Assembly: GCA_947589415.1 (NCBI GenBank)
Contig: CANQBP010000011.1
Location: 1-54,152 of the forward strand
Length of the DNA: 54,152 bases
Direction of reading: 5' to 3'
Source: an uncultured Clostridia bacterium
Lineage (GTDB): Bacteria; Bacillota; Clostridia; Oscillospirales; Acutalibacteraceae
Part shown: positions 35,446 through 44,230 of the stretch, in pieces
Position numbering within the stretch: the first letter of the stretch is position 1
How the letters are laid out: every line of letters begins with the position of its first letter
Translations under genes and position numbers: made by a program
Notes under the pieces: generated by a model
Database searches by the model: none
What the model saw: only the letters and a program-made list of their open reading frames with translations
Told to the model about the DNA's origin: nothing

Positions 35446-36576
35446 TCAGAAAAATCTGCGGGTCAATTCCTTTTTTCGCAGACTTAAAAGAAAAACGGCA
35501 CACATTATTATCAGTGCGGCACTTCCGATAAGAGTCGTTGATGAAGTTTCCGCTTCTGCCCCGCCCAAAACCGAAAACACCTCCGATGCGGGAGAATAAA
35601 ATGCAAAAATAATATAGGCTGCCAATGTGGAAATTACAGCATTTATCAGCCGAAATAATATATACCCTCCCCTTTTTACCGGAATATCACGCAATATGCC
35701 GAAAATTTGCATATGGACACAAATTCCCCCGAAACCGGCAGCAAGAGAAAAATACCAAACGGGTAATGAAAGTGTTTTAATTTGGCTGCAAGCCATTGTT
35801 ACCTCCGAAAATATCGGTATTATTATTTCCCACTGACGTGACTGCATATCCGAAATATTGAAAAAATCTGTTATCAATTCTTCAAGTCCCGATTTGGTAT
35901 AAACATTAAGCAAAAGAGAAAATATTGCCACAAGTGCGGTCATTGACATAACAGCCGCCGCACCGTCGGACGAGGCTTCAAGTATTGCCGTTATAACCGA
36001 TGACTTTTTATTTACGGTATTTTTAACCGTAACTGCGCTGTCGGAGTTTTTATTTTTTATACGGCTGTACAACCCCGTACATACTCCGATAATAATGCAT
36101 GAAAAAATCTGCGTAATATATAATATTATTCCCGCCTCAATATTGTGAAGCATAACAGCTCCTATTGCGGTTACAAGAAAGGCAGGCCCGGAACAAACAC
36201 AAAATAGCATCATTCTTTGCGCCTGTTCGGCGGTTATTTTTTTATCCTTATAAAGAAGTTGGACGCACTTTGCACCGACAGGATATCCGCCTATAAAACT
36301 GAGAATTATTGCGGACGAGCATACGGGCGGAAGATTAAATAATATTTTGGTTACGGGGGCAAATATTTTTCCGATATATTTATCCGCACCGGAATAAATT
36401 ATAAATGACGAAAGCACCATATACGGAAATAATGATGGTATAAGTATTTTACAGGCATTTTCAAGACCGTTTACAATTCCTTCGACACAATATGTCGGAT
36501 ATGCCAGAAGTAATGCTGTCATGCAAACAGAAAGAAAGAGAGGTATGCTTTTTTTAATTTTTATTATCCCTAACAT
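35446..36576 (-). CDS. ylbJ: Sporulation integral membrane protein YlbJ
   Basis: 376 residues with about eight membrane helices. Two nucleoside-recognition (Gate) repeats are visible: ILIPSLFPYMVLSSFIIYSG with GGYPVGAKCVQLL, and later IIPIFSEVTMACSQIK with GGICVHMQIFG. GGYPVGA and the overall length fit YlbJ, which in B. subtilis is controlled by sigma-E and needed for spore cortex formation. AAGGGTGATG precedes the ATG. It is divergent from yqfC-yqfD, another sigma-E pair, with about 80 bases between them. What it transports, if anything, is not known. Confidence 0.88.
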   Translation of the reverse strand: MLGIIKIKKSIPLFLSVCMTALLLAYPTYCVEGIVNGLENACKILIPSLFPYMVLSSFIIYSGADKYIGKIFAPVTKILFNLPPVCSSAIILSFIGGYPVGAKCVQLLYKDKKITAEQAQRMMLFCVCSGPAFLVTAIGAVMLHNIEAGIILYITQIFSCIIIGVCTGLYSRIKNKNSDSAVTVKNTVNKKSSVITAILEASSDGAAAVMSMTALVAIFSLLLNVYTKSGLEELITDFFNISDMQSRQWEIIIPIFSEVTMACSQIKTLSLPVWYFSLAAGFGGICVHMQIFGILRDIPVKRGGYILFRLINAVISTLAAYIIFAFYSPASEVFSVLGGAEAETSSTTLIGSAALIIMCAVFLLSLRKKELTRRFF

Positions 36577-36603
36577 ATCATCACCCTTAAATATATATGC
36601 CGA

Positions 36604-36634
36604 TGTAATTTTTATATTTACTAATGCATAAAAT
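36604..36634 (+). promoter_or_regulatory. Possible sigma-E promoter of yqfCD
   Basis: CATAAAAT (36627-36634) matches the sigma-E -10 CATACAHT at seven of eight positions. GTAATTT lies about 15 bases upstream as a poor -35. On the minus strand CATATATA (6 of 8) lies at the right distance from ylbJ. The assignment rests mainly on the known sigma-E control of both gene families. Confidence 0.4.
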
Positions 36635-36659
36635 TTGAAAGAGTAAACGGGGTGATATA

Positions 36660-36923
36660 ATGAAAAGGCAGAAAAAACGGAAACTGTCCGATAATAATAT
36701 GCTTATGGACAAAATAAGCGGCGTTAATATGAATATATGCGGCAACAAAGAGGTTATTTTTGAGGGAAGCCGAGGAATTGTCGAATATAATGAAAATTCC
36801 ATAAAAATAAATACCGGAAAATACATAGTCGCATTTTCCGGAAGAGGACTGCATATAAGGTGTATGAATGAATTTAGTCTTGTGATTGCAGGTTTTATAA
36901 CATCTATCGAATATATTATGTGA
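36660..36923 (+). CDS. yqfC: Sporulation protein YqfC
   Basis: 87 residues. It has the small YqfC pattern: GNKEVIFEGSRGIVEYNENS, then IKINTG, GRGLHIRCMNEFSLVIAG and the end FITSIEYIM. B. subtilis yqfC lies with yqfD in a sigma-E-controlled group; the role is uncertain but spore-related. GGGGTGATATA precedes the ATG. It is directly followed by yqfD. In this genome the usual phoH and yqfF neighbours are absent; the pair is followed instead by a convergent ricT. Confidence 0.82.
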   Translation: MKRQKKRKLSDNNMLMDKISGVNMNICGNKEVIFEGSRGIVEYNENSIKINTGKYIVAFSGRGLHIRCMNEFSLVIAGFITSIEYIM

Positions 36924-36931
36924 GGTTTATA

Positions 36932-38131
36932 ATGCTGATTGTAAAATTATTGCGGTGGCTATTCGGATATTTTGATTTTGAAATAAAGGGCAGATTTCCC
37001 GAAAGGTTTATAAATCTTGCCATACGGAACGGGCTTAATTTGTGGAACATGAGGGGCGAAAAAGAGGAACTTCATGCAACGGCAAAAATTGCCGATAAAA
37101 AAACGGCAATACTGTTTGCACAAAAAGCCGAAAGCGAATTATTTGTCATAAAAGAGCATGGGCTTCCCTATTTATGCAGAGTCTATAAAAACAGAGCAGG
37201 TCTTTTTGCAGGACTTGTTATCGGTGTTGCCCTGTCTTGCTGGTTATCGGGATTTATATGGAATATACAGATCAACGTACCCCCGGAGTTGAATGAATAT
37301 GAAATAAGAAATCAACTCAAAACTTTGGGATTTTATGAGGGCGTAAGATATGACACAAAGGAAATCGACAATATAAAAAGGAAAATGAAATTGAACGACA
37401 GCAGGATAAGTTGGATAAGTATCAATGTATTCGGTACAAATGCAGTTGTGGAGTTAAGTCCTAAAATCAGCTCGGGAAAAGACAATGACAATGATGACAA
37501 AAAAATAACCGTCAGCAACCTTAAATCTACTGCTGACGGTACAATAACAAAAATCAATGTACACAACGGTACTGCTATGGTTGAAGTAGGTGAAGGGGTA
37601 AGAAAGGGGCAGCTTCTTGTAAGCGGCATAATGGAATATAATGACGGTACAAATGTAATGGCTGACAGTAAGGGAACAGTCTATGCCAAGACCTGCCGTT
37701 CGATTACATTGAGCATACCCGAAAAATACGATAAAGTTACAGACTCCGATGAATTTGTCTGCAAAAAAGAACTGAATATTTTCGGCATAAATTTTCCCAT
37801 AACACTTTGCGGAAACCCTATCGGGGAATATTATAAAAATCAAAGTAAGCTAAAGCCTACGCTTTTCGGTAATGATTTGCCAATAACCGTAACCGAGGAA
37901 GAGTGGCAAAAATATCATATCGATAAAGTAACACTCGGCAAAGAGGACGGTAAAAAAATTTTAAACAACCGTCTCAAACTGTATGAAACATTTATGCTTT
38001 ACAGTGACAAACGTTCGATAATCTCAAAAAAGACAAAATTCGAGGAAAAAAACAACACGTATTACCTTATCGCAGACTATGAGATAGAGGAAGACATTTG
38101 CGAAAAATTTCCTATTCAGCTCAAAGAATAA
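36932..38131 (+). CDS. yqfD: Sporulation protein YqfD
   Basis: About 399 residues. The N-terminus (LLRWLFGYFDFEIKGRFPER, then FINLAIRNGLNLWNMRG) and a single membrane helix (about 90-110: GLFAGLVIGVALSCWLSGFI) lead to a large domain with the family sequence NEYEIRNQLKTLGFYEGV and AVVELSPKI, typical of YqfD/YqfB-type sporulation proteins. B. subtilis YqfD is expressed under sigma-E. The start ATG at 36932 follows GTGAGG; the upstream GTG at 36920 is part of that ribosome binding site. It begins 8 bases after the yqfC stop. Several charged low-complexity stretches (KDNDNDDKK) occur in the external domain. Confidence 0.85.
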   Translation: MLIVKLLRWLFGYFDFEIKGRFPERFINLAIRNGLNLWNMRGEKEELHATAKIADKKTAILFAQKAESELFVIKEHGLPYLCRVYKNRAGLFAGLVIGVALSCWLSGFIWNIQINVPPELNEYEIRNQLKTLGFYEGVRYDTKEIDNIKRKMKLNDSRISWISINVFGTNAVVELSPKISSGKDNDNDDKKITVSNLKSTADGTITKINVHNGTAMVEVGEGVRKGQLLVSGIMEYNDGTNVMADSKGTVYAKTCRSITLSIPEKYDKVTDSDEFVCKKELNIFGINFPITLCGNPIGEYYKNQSKLKPTLFGNDLPITVTEEEWQKYHIDKVTLGKEDGKKILNNRLKLYETFMLYSDKRSIISKKTKFEEKNNTYYLIADYEIEEDICEKFPIQLKE

Positions 38132-38166
38132 TATGCTCATTACAAATTACACGGAAAGAACAAAAT

Positions 38167-38210
38167 AAAGTGTGCAGATAAGATTAAGAATATCGAACCT
38201 GCACACTTTA
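38167..38210. terminator. Terminator after yqfD (bidirectional)
   Basis: AAAGTGTGCAG (38167-38177) and CTGCACACTTT (38199-38209) form a perfect 11-bp stem. The 21-base loop is larger than usual, and T-rich sequence follows (AATATG), so it is a moderate terminator. Confidence 0.65.
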
Positions 38211-38276
38211 ATATGTCAAATATTAAACAAAAGAAATACCACACAAGAATTTATATATTGATTCGCAAGCAATCCG

Positions 38277-38310
38277 AAAACGGTATGTACGGGTTTTTAC
38301 CGTTTTTACA
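38277..38310 (-). terminator. Terminator of the holB-ricT operon
   Basis: AAAACGGT (38277-38284) and ACCGTTTT (38299-38306) form an 8-bp stem 13 bases beyond the ricT stop at 38319, followed by A/T tracts on both strands. Confidence 0.6.
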
Positions 38311-38318
38311 CCAATATA

Positions 38319-39188
38319 TCAATTCTTTTCAAGTTTTTTCAGCCTTTCTATTTCCGACTGGTCAAGTTTAATCTGTCCGTCTTTTATCACCTTGACCTCC
38401 GACACGTTATAGGTGTGCGGTGCTGCATCAGGCGACTTATTCAGCGACACGGTAAGAACACCCGTTATAAGATTTACGTCAATAACGTTGCCGTTGCCGT
38501 CAGGCGTTTCAACTATTGCCCCGATTTTAGGAGTAGTTTTAAGCAGACCCGTATATACATCCTGCTCATATTTAAGGCAACACATCAGCCTTCCGCACGT
38601 TCCGGATATCTTTACGGGATTAAGTGACATTCCCTGCTCCTTAGCCATTTTGATCGATACGGGCTGAAACTCTCCGAGGAATGTATTACAGCAGAACGGT
38701 CTGCCGCATATGCCGAGTCCTCCGAGCATTTTTGCCTCATCTCTCACACCAATCTGCCTTAATTCTATTCTTGTTCTGAATACATAAGCGAGATCCTTTA
38801 CAAGCTCTCTGAAATCTACTCTTCCGTCTGCCGTAAAATAAAACAGTATCTTATTATTGTCAAAGGTATATTCTACCTCTACCAGCTTCATCTGTAAATT
38901 GTGTTTTAATATCTTCTCCTCACATATCTTAAATGCTTCGACTTCTTTCTTTTTATTTTCCTCAACAATTTTAAGGTCATCGTCGGTTGCTTTCCTTATC
39001 ATCTTTTTAAGCGGCTTGTTGATCTTATCATCGGTCAGCAATTTATTTGGCATTGCAACTTTTCCGCATTCTATGCCTCGGCTTGTTTCAACAATAACAC
39101 TATCCCCCGTATGCAGTTCTTCCCCGGCGGGGTCAAAATAGTAAATTTTTCCTACATCTTTAAATCTTACACCTATTACACAAATCAT
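38319..39188 (-). CDS. ricT: PSP1-domain regulator RicT (YaaT)
   Basis: 289 residues. The PSP1 domain (about 50-150) and the two cysteine motifs that bind an iron-sulphur cluster in RicT (GLGICGRPFCCNTFL and SGTCGRLMCCLKYE) are intact. In B. subtilis RicT works with RicA and RicF as the Y-complex that affects RNase Y-dependent mRNA processing, sporulation and biofilm genes. GGAGG precedes the ATG. It follows holB by 16 bases, the same order as in B. subtilis (holB-yaaT), and shares its promoter. Confidence 0.9.
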   Translation of the reverse strand: MICVIGVRFKDVGKIYYFDPAGEELHTGDSVIVETSRGIECGKVAMPNKLLTDDKINKPLKKMIRKATDDDLKIVEENKKKEVEAFKICEEKILKHNLQMKLVEVEYTFDNNKILFYFTADGRVDFRELVKDLAYVFRTRIELRQIGVRDEAKMLGGLGICGRPFCCNTFLGEFQPVSIKMAKEQGMSLNPVKISGTCGRLMCCLKYEQDVYTGLLKTTPKIGAIVETPDGNGNVIDVNLITGVLTVSLNKSPDAAPHTYNVSEVKVIKDGQIKLDQSEIERLKKLEKN

Positions 39189-39204
39189 ATTTTCCTCCGA
39201 AAAT

Positions 39205-40173
39205 TTATACTTTCAGCATAGACGAAAGCCATGTGCTGAAAAAATTTAGATTAACATTAGTTTCAAGAACCTGCTTAGCCCTCTCTATATTTTCCGCAAG
39301 CCTTAATATTCTGCCTTTGGTCATTCGTTTTGCAGTATCCTCGGCAACAGCCGACAGGGTCTTTATGCCTACCGACGCTCTTACACATTCCGCAACATTC
39401 TCGGTCAGAAAATCAAGAACACTTACTGCAAGAGTTCGGCTTGCGGTTATTTTGTTTGTCGACGTAAGTACTGTATATTCGTTTCCTTTTATGGCGGCAG
39501 TAAATATTTCATCGGCAATTTTTTTCGCCTCTTCCCCGCCGCTTTCAAGCATTTCCAATGTTTTTCCGATATTCCCGTCACACAATTGTGCCGTATGAAG
39601 TATATCCCCATAATCTTTCTCCGGAAAAATTCGATAAATGTATTCCGCCGCCGCTTGTGGTTGAACGGGATAAAGAGTATATAAGCGTGAACGTGAACGA
39701 ACAGTCTGTAAAAGCATATTTGCAGACGTAACCGTCATTATAAATACAACATTTGCCGGCGGTTCTTCAAGTACTTTCAGAAAAGAATTTTGTGCCGGTG
39801 CAAGCATTTTATCGCAGTTTAGGAGAAGATATACCTTTGTTGGCGCTTCATTCGGCTTAATGTAGGCATCTGCACGAATATTTCTTATAGCATCAACCGT
39901 AAGTTCTCCTGTATTATTGCCGTTTGCGATAAAAATATCGGGGTGCGACAAATGCTCTGCTTTCAGGCAGGCAGGGCATTTCCCGCAGGGTTTTATATCA
40001 GACGTACCTTCAGACGTACATACAAAACTTCGGGCTATAATTTTTGCAAGTGTCTGTTTTCCCGTACCCTTTGCACCGTCCAAAATAATTGCATGAGGCA
40101 GCGTATTTGTTTTCACCGCTTCGGTTATTTCTTCAATTAGTCGATCATTCGCAACAAATTCATTAAACCTCAT
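39205..40173 (-). CDS. holB: DNA polymerase III delta' subunit HolB
   Basis: 322 residues. An AAA+ clamp-loader fold with Walker A GAKGTGKQT near residue 30, a zinc-binding loop (CGKCPACLKAEHLSHPDI), LEEPPANVVFIMTV (the Walker B/sensor region) and the arginine-rich SRSRLYTL. Delta' is the clamp-loader subunit that does not need ATP hydrolysis itself. GC content and the neighbours ricT fit the conserved Firmicute order. A promoter with 17-base spacing lies just upstream. Confidence 0.9.
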   Translation of the reverse strand: MRFNEFVANDRLIEEITEAVKTNTLPHAIILDGAKGTGKQTLAKIIARSFVCTSEGTSDIKPCGKCPACLKAEHLSHPDIFIANGNNTGELTVDAIRNIRADAYIKPNEAPTKVYLLLNCDKMLAPAQNSFLKVLEEPPANVVFIMTVTSANMLLQTVRSRSRLYTLYPVQPQAAAEYIYRIFPEKDYGDILHTAQLCDGNIGKTLEMLESGGEEAKKIADEIFTAAIKGNEYTVLTSTNKITASRTLAVSVLDFLTENVAECVRASVGIKTLSAVAEDTAKRMTKGRILRLAENIERAKQVLETNVNLNFFSTWLSSMLKV

Positions 40174-40220
40174 AACATAAACCGCTTTCCGTAAAATTTT
40201 ACAAACTTACCGCCTATGCT

Positions 40221-40249
40221 ATTATAAACTATTTTTATATAATTTACAA
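40221..40249 (-). promoter_or_regulatory. holB-ricT promoter
   Basis: On the minus strand TTGTAA (40244-40249), 17-base spacer, TATAAT (40221-40226). It ends within five bases of the stop codon of the next upstream gene (40254). Confidence 0.75.
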
Positions 40250-40253
40250 GTTT

Positions 40254-41615
40254 TTAATTTTTCCTTTTTTTCATTTTACTAACCGAATTTTTATCAAATC
40301 TGTAATTCACTTCTTTTGACAACAAAATAAGTGCCGCAAGGTTAGGTATTGCCATAAGACCGTTAAGCGTATCGGATATGTCCCATACAAGTGATATACT
40401 CATTATACTGCCGATATAGGCAGTTAGGGTATAAATAAAACGATATGCGCCGATATATTTTCCCCCCGTGAGGTATTCAAGACTTTTCTCCCCGTAGTAA
40501 CACCATGATACAAGCGTAGCAAAGGCAAAAAGAATTATAGACAGCGAAATGAAGATTTTTCCTATAATTCCGAGTGCCCCCTCAAATGCCGCTGTACTTA
40601 ATGCTATTCCGTCAAGCTGATAGCCGTCAAGGTCGGTTGTAATAATACATAATGCCATAAGCGTACATAAAACAATAGTATCCGTAAATACCTGAAACAT
40701 TCCCCACATTCCCTGTCTGTACGGATCATCGGTATCTGCCGCCGCATGAACTATGGGAGAACTTCCGAGTCCTGCCTCGTTTGAAAATACGCCCCTTGAT
40801 ATACCGTATTTTATTGCCCTCGACATACCGTAACCCATAAATCCGCCTGCAACGCAGCGCAGATCAAAGGCTTCCGTAAAAATTTTGCAAAATGCTGTCG
40901 GTATCTGACGGAAATTTATAACTATAACCGTGACAGCGGCAAGAATGTACAAAACAGCCATTGTCGGAACAAGTTTTTCGGTCAGTGCCGCTATACGCTC
41001 TATGCCGCCTATAATAACTACTCCTACCGCGGCAGCTATTACAATACCGCTTATTTGAGGGGATATGCCAAAACCCTCGTTTAATGCTCCCGCAACCGAA
41101 TTTGCTTGTGTCATATTTCCCATACCGAGTGCCGCAACCGTACATATTACAGCAAAAACCACGGCAGCCCATTTACAATGAAGTCCCTTTTCTATGTAAT
41201 ACATAGGCCCTCCGACATATTTTCCGTTTCTTTTTTCTCTGTATTTAACTCCGAGTACATTTTCGGCAAAAATAGTTGCCATACCGAAAACAGCGGCAAC
41301 CCACATCCAAAATATTGATCCCGCACCCCCAAGGCTTATCGCTCCGGCAACACCTACAATATTTCCCGTTCCTATTGCTCCCGCAAGTGCCGTAGCCATA
41401 GCCTGAAACGGTGAGATCTTCCCCTTTCCCCTTTCCCCGTTGTTTTTTCTGAAAATAGACATAAAGGTTTCGTTCCACCAATATTTGAAATTTCTTATTT
41501 GAAAAAATTTGAGTTTGAATGTATAGAATATACCGATACCCAAAAGTACACAAAGCATGAACGGCCCCCATACAATACCGTTAATAAATGAATTGATTTT
41601 TTCAACAGTTTCCAT
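40254..41615 (-). CDS. Sodium:alanine (AGCS family) amino acid symporter
   Basis: 453 residues with about 11 membrane helices. The AGCS family motifs are present: FQAMATALAGAIGTGNIVGVA in the first sodium/substrate region, GPMYYIEKGL, FSNEAGLGSSPIVHAAAD, and the C-terminal WCYYGEKSLEYL. It imports alanine or glycine with sodium. Normal length. A GGGGTG ribosome binding site lies about 10 bases before the ATG. It is a single gene, divergent from the Nudix gene. Confidence 0.92.
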   Translation of the reverse strand: METVEKINSFINGIVWGPFMLCVLLGIGIFYTFKLKFFQIRNFKYWWNETFMSIFRKNNGERGKGKISPFQAMATALAGAIGTGNIVGVAGAISLGGAGSIFWMWVAAVFGMATIFAENVLGVKYREKRNGKYVGGPMYYIEKGLHCKWAAVVFAVICTVAALGMGNMTQANSVAGALNEGFGISPQISGIVIAAAVGVVIIGGIERIAALTEKLVPTMAVLYILAAVTVIVINFRQIPTAFCKIFTEAFDLRCVAGGFMGYGMSRAIKYGISRGVFSNEAGLGSSPIVHAAADTDDPYRQGMWGMFQVFTDTIVLCTLMALCIITTDLDGYQLDGIALSTAAFEGALGIIGKIFISLSIILFAFATLVSWCYYGEKSLEYLTGGKYIGAYRFIYTLTAYIGSIMSISLVWDISDTLNGLMAIPNLAALILLSKEVNYRFDKNSVSKMKKRKN

Positions 41616-41666
41616 TTTAATACTTCACCCCATACATATATATATTTATTTTAATGTTTATATGAA

Positions 41667-41696
41667 TTGCAAATTTATATAAACATATGGTATAAT
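41667..41696 (+). promoter_or_regulatory. Promoter of the Nudix-Rsm22 operon
   Basis: TTGCAA (41667-41672), 18-base spacer and TATAAT (41691-41696) with an extended -10 (TGG before TATAAT). The Nudix start is 30 bases farther. Confidence 0.72.
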
Positions 41697-41725
41697 TGGT
41701 TTATTGAACAAAATGAGGTGTAACC

Positions 41726-42244
41726 ATGGAAATGTGGGATCTTTACAGACGTGACGGCAGCAAGACAGATATTAAATACGACAGACATTGCGGTCTTGAA
41801 ATACCGAACGGACTATATCATTTATCATGTGATGTCTTAGTACGTCATACGGACGGTGATTATCTTATTATGCAAAGATCGTATGACAAAAAAGACTATC
41901 CCGGCTATTATGAAGCAAGTGCGGGAGGTGCTGCATTGAGCGGTGAAACTCCCGTTGAATGTATAAGGCGGGAGCTTTTTGAGGAAACGGGCATAATTTC
42001 AAACAATTTTAAAGAAATTGACTTTAATATTCTTGACAATGATAAATGCCTTCTTTACTCGTATATTACGGTAACGGATATATCGAAAGATAAGATAGTT
42101 TTGCAGGCAGGCGAAACTATTTCATATAAATGGCTTAATAAGAAGGCTTTTGCTGATTTTATAAACTCCGAAAACTCTATTTCGAAGCAAGTCAAAAGAT
42201 ATAAAAATTATTTGATAAAAAATGGTATTTACAGAGAGGTATAA
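41726..42244 (+). CDS. Nudix hydrolase (IPP isomerase-like, COG1443 type)
   Basis: 172 residues. The Nudix box is intact: GGAALSGETPVECIRRELFE then ETGI, fitting GX5EX7REUXEEXGU. The flanking sequence (MEMWDLYRRDGSKTD, LYHLSCDVLV, YPGYYEASAG) resembles the Idi-like Nudix group whose substrates are mostly unknown; the nearby genes do not suggest a pathway. GAGGTG precedes the ATG. It ends 2 bases before the Rsm22-like gene. Confidence 0.85.
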   Translation: MEMWDLYRRDGSKTDIKYDRHCGLEIPNGLYHLSCDVLVRHTDGDYLIMQRSYDKKDYPGYYEASAGGAALSGETPVECIRRELFEETGIISNNFKEIDFNILDNDKCLLYSYITVTDISKDKIVLQAGETISYKWLNKKAFADFINSENSISKQVKRYKNYLIKNGIYREV

Positions 42245-42246
42245 AA

Positions 42247-43224
42247 ATGGAATTTCCGTCCGAACTTAAAAACCAAATCGAATTGTATATATCTCAATGG
42301 AAATTATCCGAATTAAAGAAGTCTTCGGAGTCCATAACTAAGAGATATAAATACGAAAGCGGAAAAGGTAAAAGGCTTATAACAAACAAACTTGATGCCG
42401 CCGTGTATTCTGCGGTTCGTATGCCTGCAACTTTTGCGGCTGTATCCGATGCAATTTCCCATACGCTTGAAATTATCGGGGACAGATACGACATAAAAAC
42501 ACTCCTTGATGCGGGAGCAGGCACGGGCACTGTTTCATGGGCTGCGGACTGTCTGCTTAAACTTGAGAGGATAATATGTTTGGAACGTGAAACGGAAATG
42601 GCAGCACTCGGCAGAAAATTTATGGAGTCCGGCAGTAATGCACTAAAAAATGCCGAATGGATACCTTACGATATCTTACGTCCCGAACTGCCATACGGCG
42701 CAGATTTGGTCACGGCGGCATATGTTCTTAATGAAATATCTGATGAGCAGCGTTCCGATGTAATAAACAAGCTTTGGAAAGCGACAAATAAGGTACTTAT
42801 TTTAATAGAACCCGGTACACCCGACGGATTTGAAAATCTTAGAAAAGCAAGAAGTATTTTGCTGAAAAACGGCGCACATATTGCCGCCCCGTGTACGCAT
42901 GAAAATAAGTGCAGGATAACAGCCGATGACTGGTGTCATTTTACTGCAAGAGTACAGCGCAGCAAACTGCATAAGACCCTCAAAGGCGGTGATGCTCCTT
43001 TTGAAGATGAAAAATATTCATATATTTCATTCGTGCGTGACAATATAAAAGTCAACGGTTCAAGAATACTTCGTCACCCGTATATAACAAAGGGTAAAAT
43101 ATCACTTGAACTATGTACGGAAAATGAAAACCGTTCCGAGATTATAACAAAAAAGCAAGGGGAATTATTTAAAACTGCGAAAAAATTAAAATGCGGTGAT
43201 TTGATAAAGTATATTTATACATAA
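42247..43224 (+). CDS. Rsm22-like ribosomal small-subunit methyltransferase
   Basis: 325 residues. A SAM-binding Rossmann fold (LLDAGAGTGTVSWAA, then LVTAAYVLNEIS and ILIEPGTPDGFENL) is followed by the conserved Rsm22 block IAAPCTHENKC with WCHFTARVQRSKLHK, which includes cysteine and histidine residues of the family. The mitochondrial relative METTL17/Rsm22 binds the small ribosomal subunit and carries an iron-sulphur cluster; bacterial members are less studied. It follows the Nudix gene by 2 bases, with a GAGAGGT ribosome binding site in that gene's end, so they are co-expressed. Confidence 0.82.
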   Translation: MEFPSELKNQIELYISQWKLSELKKSSESITKRYKYESGKGKRLITNKLDAAVYSAVRMPATFAAVSDAISHTLEIIGDRYDIKTLLDAGAGTGTVSWAADCLLKLERIICLERETEMAALGRKFMESGSNALKNAEWIPYDILRPELPYGADLVTAAYVLNEISDEQRSDVINKLWKATNKVLILIEPGTPDGFENLRKARSILLKNGAHIAAPCTHENKCRITADDWCHFTARVQRSKLHKTLKGGDAPFEDEKYSYISFVRDNIKVNGSRILRHPYITKGKISLELCTENENRSEIITKKQGELFKTAKKLKCGDLIKYIYT

Positions 43225-43243
43225 ATACTTTACGAATTTTTTG

Positions 43244-43272
43244 TTGACTTTTAACAAAGAATACTGTATCAT
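43244..43272 (+). promoter_or_regulatory. Promoter of the alarmone synthetase gene
   Basis: TTGACT (43244-43249), 17-base spacer and TATCAT (43267-43272). It lies in the 73 bases before the ATG at 43298, and so the gene can be read independently of rsm22. Confidence 0.75.
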
Positions 43273-43297
43273 TGTAGAAAACAAAGGAGATGAAATA

Positions 43298-44026
43298 ATG
43301 AAAGAAGAACAGTTTTTGAAAACAGCCGATAAGGTTGCCAAAGAACTGGCGGAAATTACTCGTCAGGCTGATATAAACGAAGAATTTTTTCTTGATTTGA
43401 TTGAGGAGCAGATACTCCCCGTTGAACAGTTTTTTGCAAATTATGCTTGTGCAATAATGGAGGTCGAAACAAAATTCAAGGTTCTCAACGAGCAGTTTTC
43501 ATTAAAATATGACGGTAATCCCATTGAATCCATACATTCAAGAATAAAAGACTATGACAGTATCATCAGGAAAATCATACGTAAAAATATTCCACGAACA
43601 CTTGAGTCCATAGAGGAAAATATAAATGATATAGCCGGTGTACGTGTTATATGCTCGTTTGTTGATGATATATACCGTCTTGCGGATTGCCTTTTGCAGC
43701 AGGACGATATTACACTTCTAAGAAAAAAGGATTATATTAAAAATCCGAAACCCACGGGATACAGAAGTCTGCACCTTATTGTGCAAGTACCTATTTTTGT
43801 GGAAAATGAAAAACGGCTTGTTAAGGTTGAGGTTCAGCTGCGCACGATCGCTATGGATTTTTGGGCAAGTCTTGAACATAAACTAAGGTACAAGAAAAAT
43901 ATTTCCCCTGACATGATGGCAAAACTTTCCCACGAATTGACCGATTGTGCCGAGATAAGTGCTTCCCTCGACAGCCGTATGCAGAACGTAAGAAATTTAA
44001 TATTATCGGAAAATGATAATCGTTAA
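43298..44026 (+). CDS. Small alarmone synthetase (GTP pyrophosphokinase, YjbM/SAS1-like)
   Basis: About 242 residues. A stand-alone RelA/SpoT synthetase domain without hydrolase or regulatory parts: DIAGVRVICSFVDDIYRLAD, KNPKPTGYRSLHLIV, and VEVQLRTIAMDFWASLEHKL with the catalytic glutamate. It makes (p)ppGpp from GTP or GDP and ATP under stress. The start ATG follows AAAGGAG by 8 bases; an in-frame TTG at 43241 lies in the promoter and cannot be the start. Next comes the alaS T-box leader. Confidence 0.9.
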   Translation: MKEEQFLKTADKVAKELAEITRQADINEEFFLDLIEEQILPVEQFFANYACAIMEVETKFKVLNEQFSLKYDGNPIESIHSRIKDYDSIIRKIIRKNIPRTLESIEENINDIAGVRVICSFVDDIYRLADCLLQQDDITLLRKKDYIKNPKPTGYRSLHLIVQVPIFVENEKRLVKVEVQLRTIAMDFWASLEHKLRYKKNISPDMMAKLSHELTDCAEISASLDSRMQNVRNLILSENDNR

Positions 44027-44203
44027 GCAAAACAAATTAACAGACAAGAAGTCCGAATTTGTGTATCTGTACCGTGAGTAATAGAACTCAACAGAGAGCT
44101 TTGTAACTTTGAAACCGAGCTTTCAACAGAAACTATACTATCAAAAATTCGTCAGCATGAAAGAATATATGGATATATTTTCCTTAGCATAACAAAAAGT
44201 GCT

Positions 44204-44230
44204 TGACATCGGGAAAAAAAGAGTTATAAT
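44204..44230 (+). promoter_or_regulatory. alaS promoter
   Basis: TTGACA (44204-44209) and TATAAT (44225-44230), both consensus but with a short 15-base spacer. It stands directly before the T-box leader. Confidence 0.65.

Noticed and set aside
43241-43257. Palindrome TTGTTGACTTTTAACAA at the alarmone synthetase promoter, similar to a Rex site
   Set aside because: It is 17 bases with a 3-base centre, one base short of the Rex spacing, so the half-sites face differently on the helix. Similarity arises partly from the overlapping -35.
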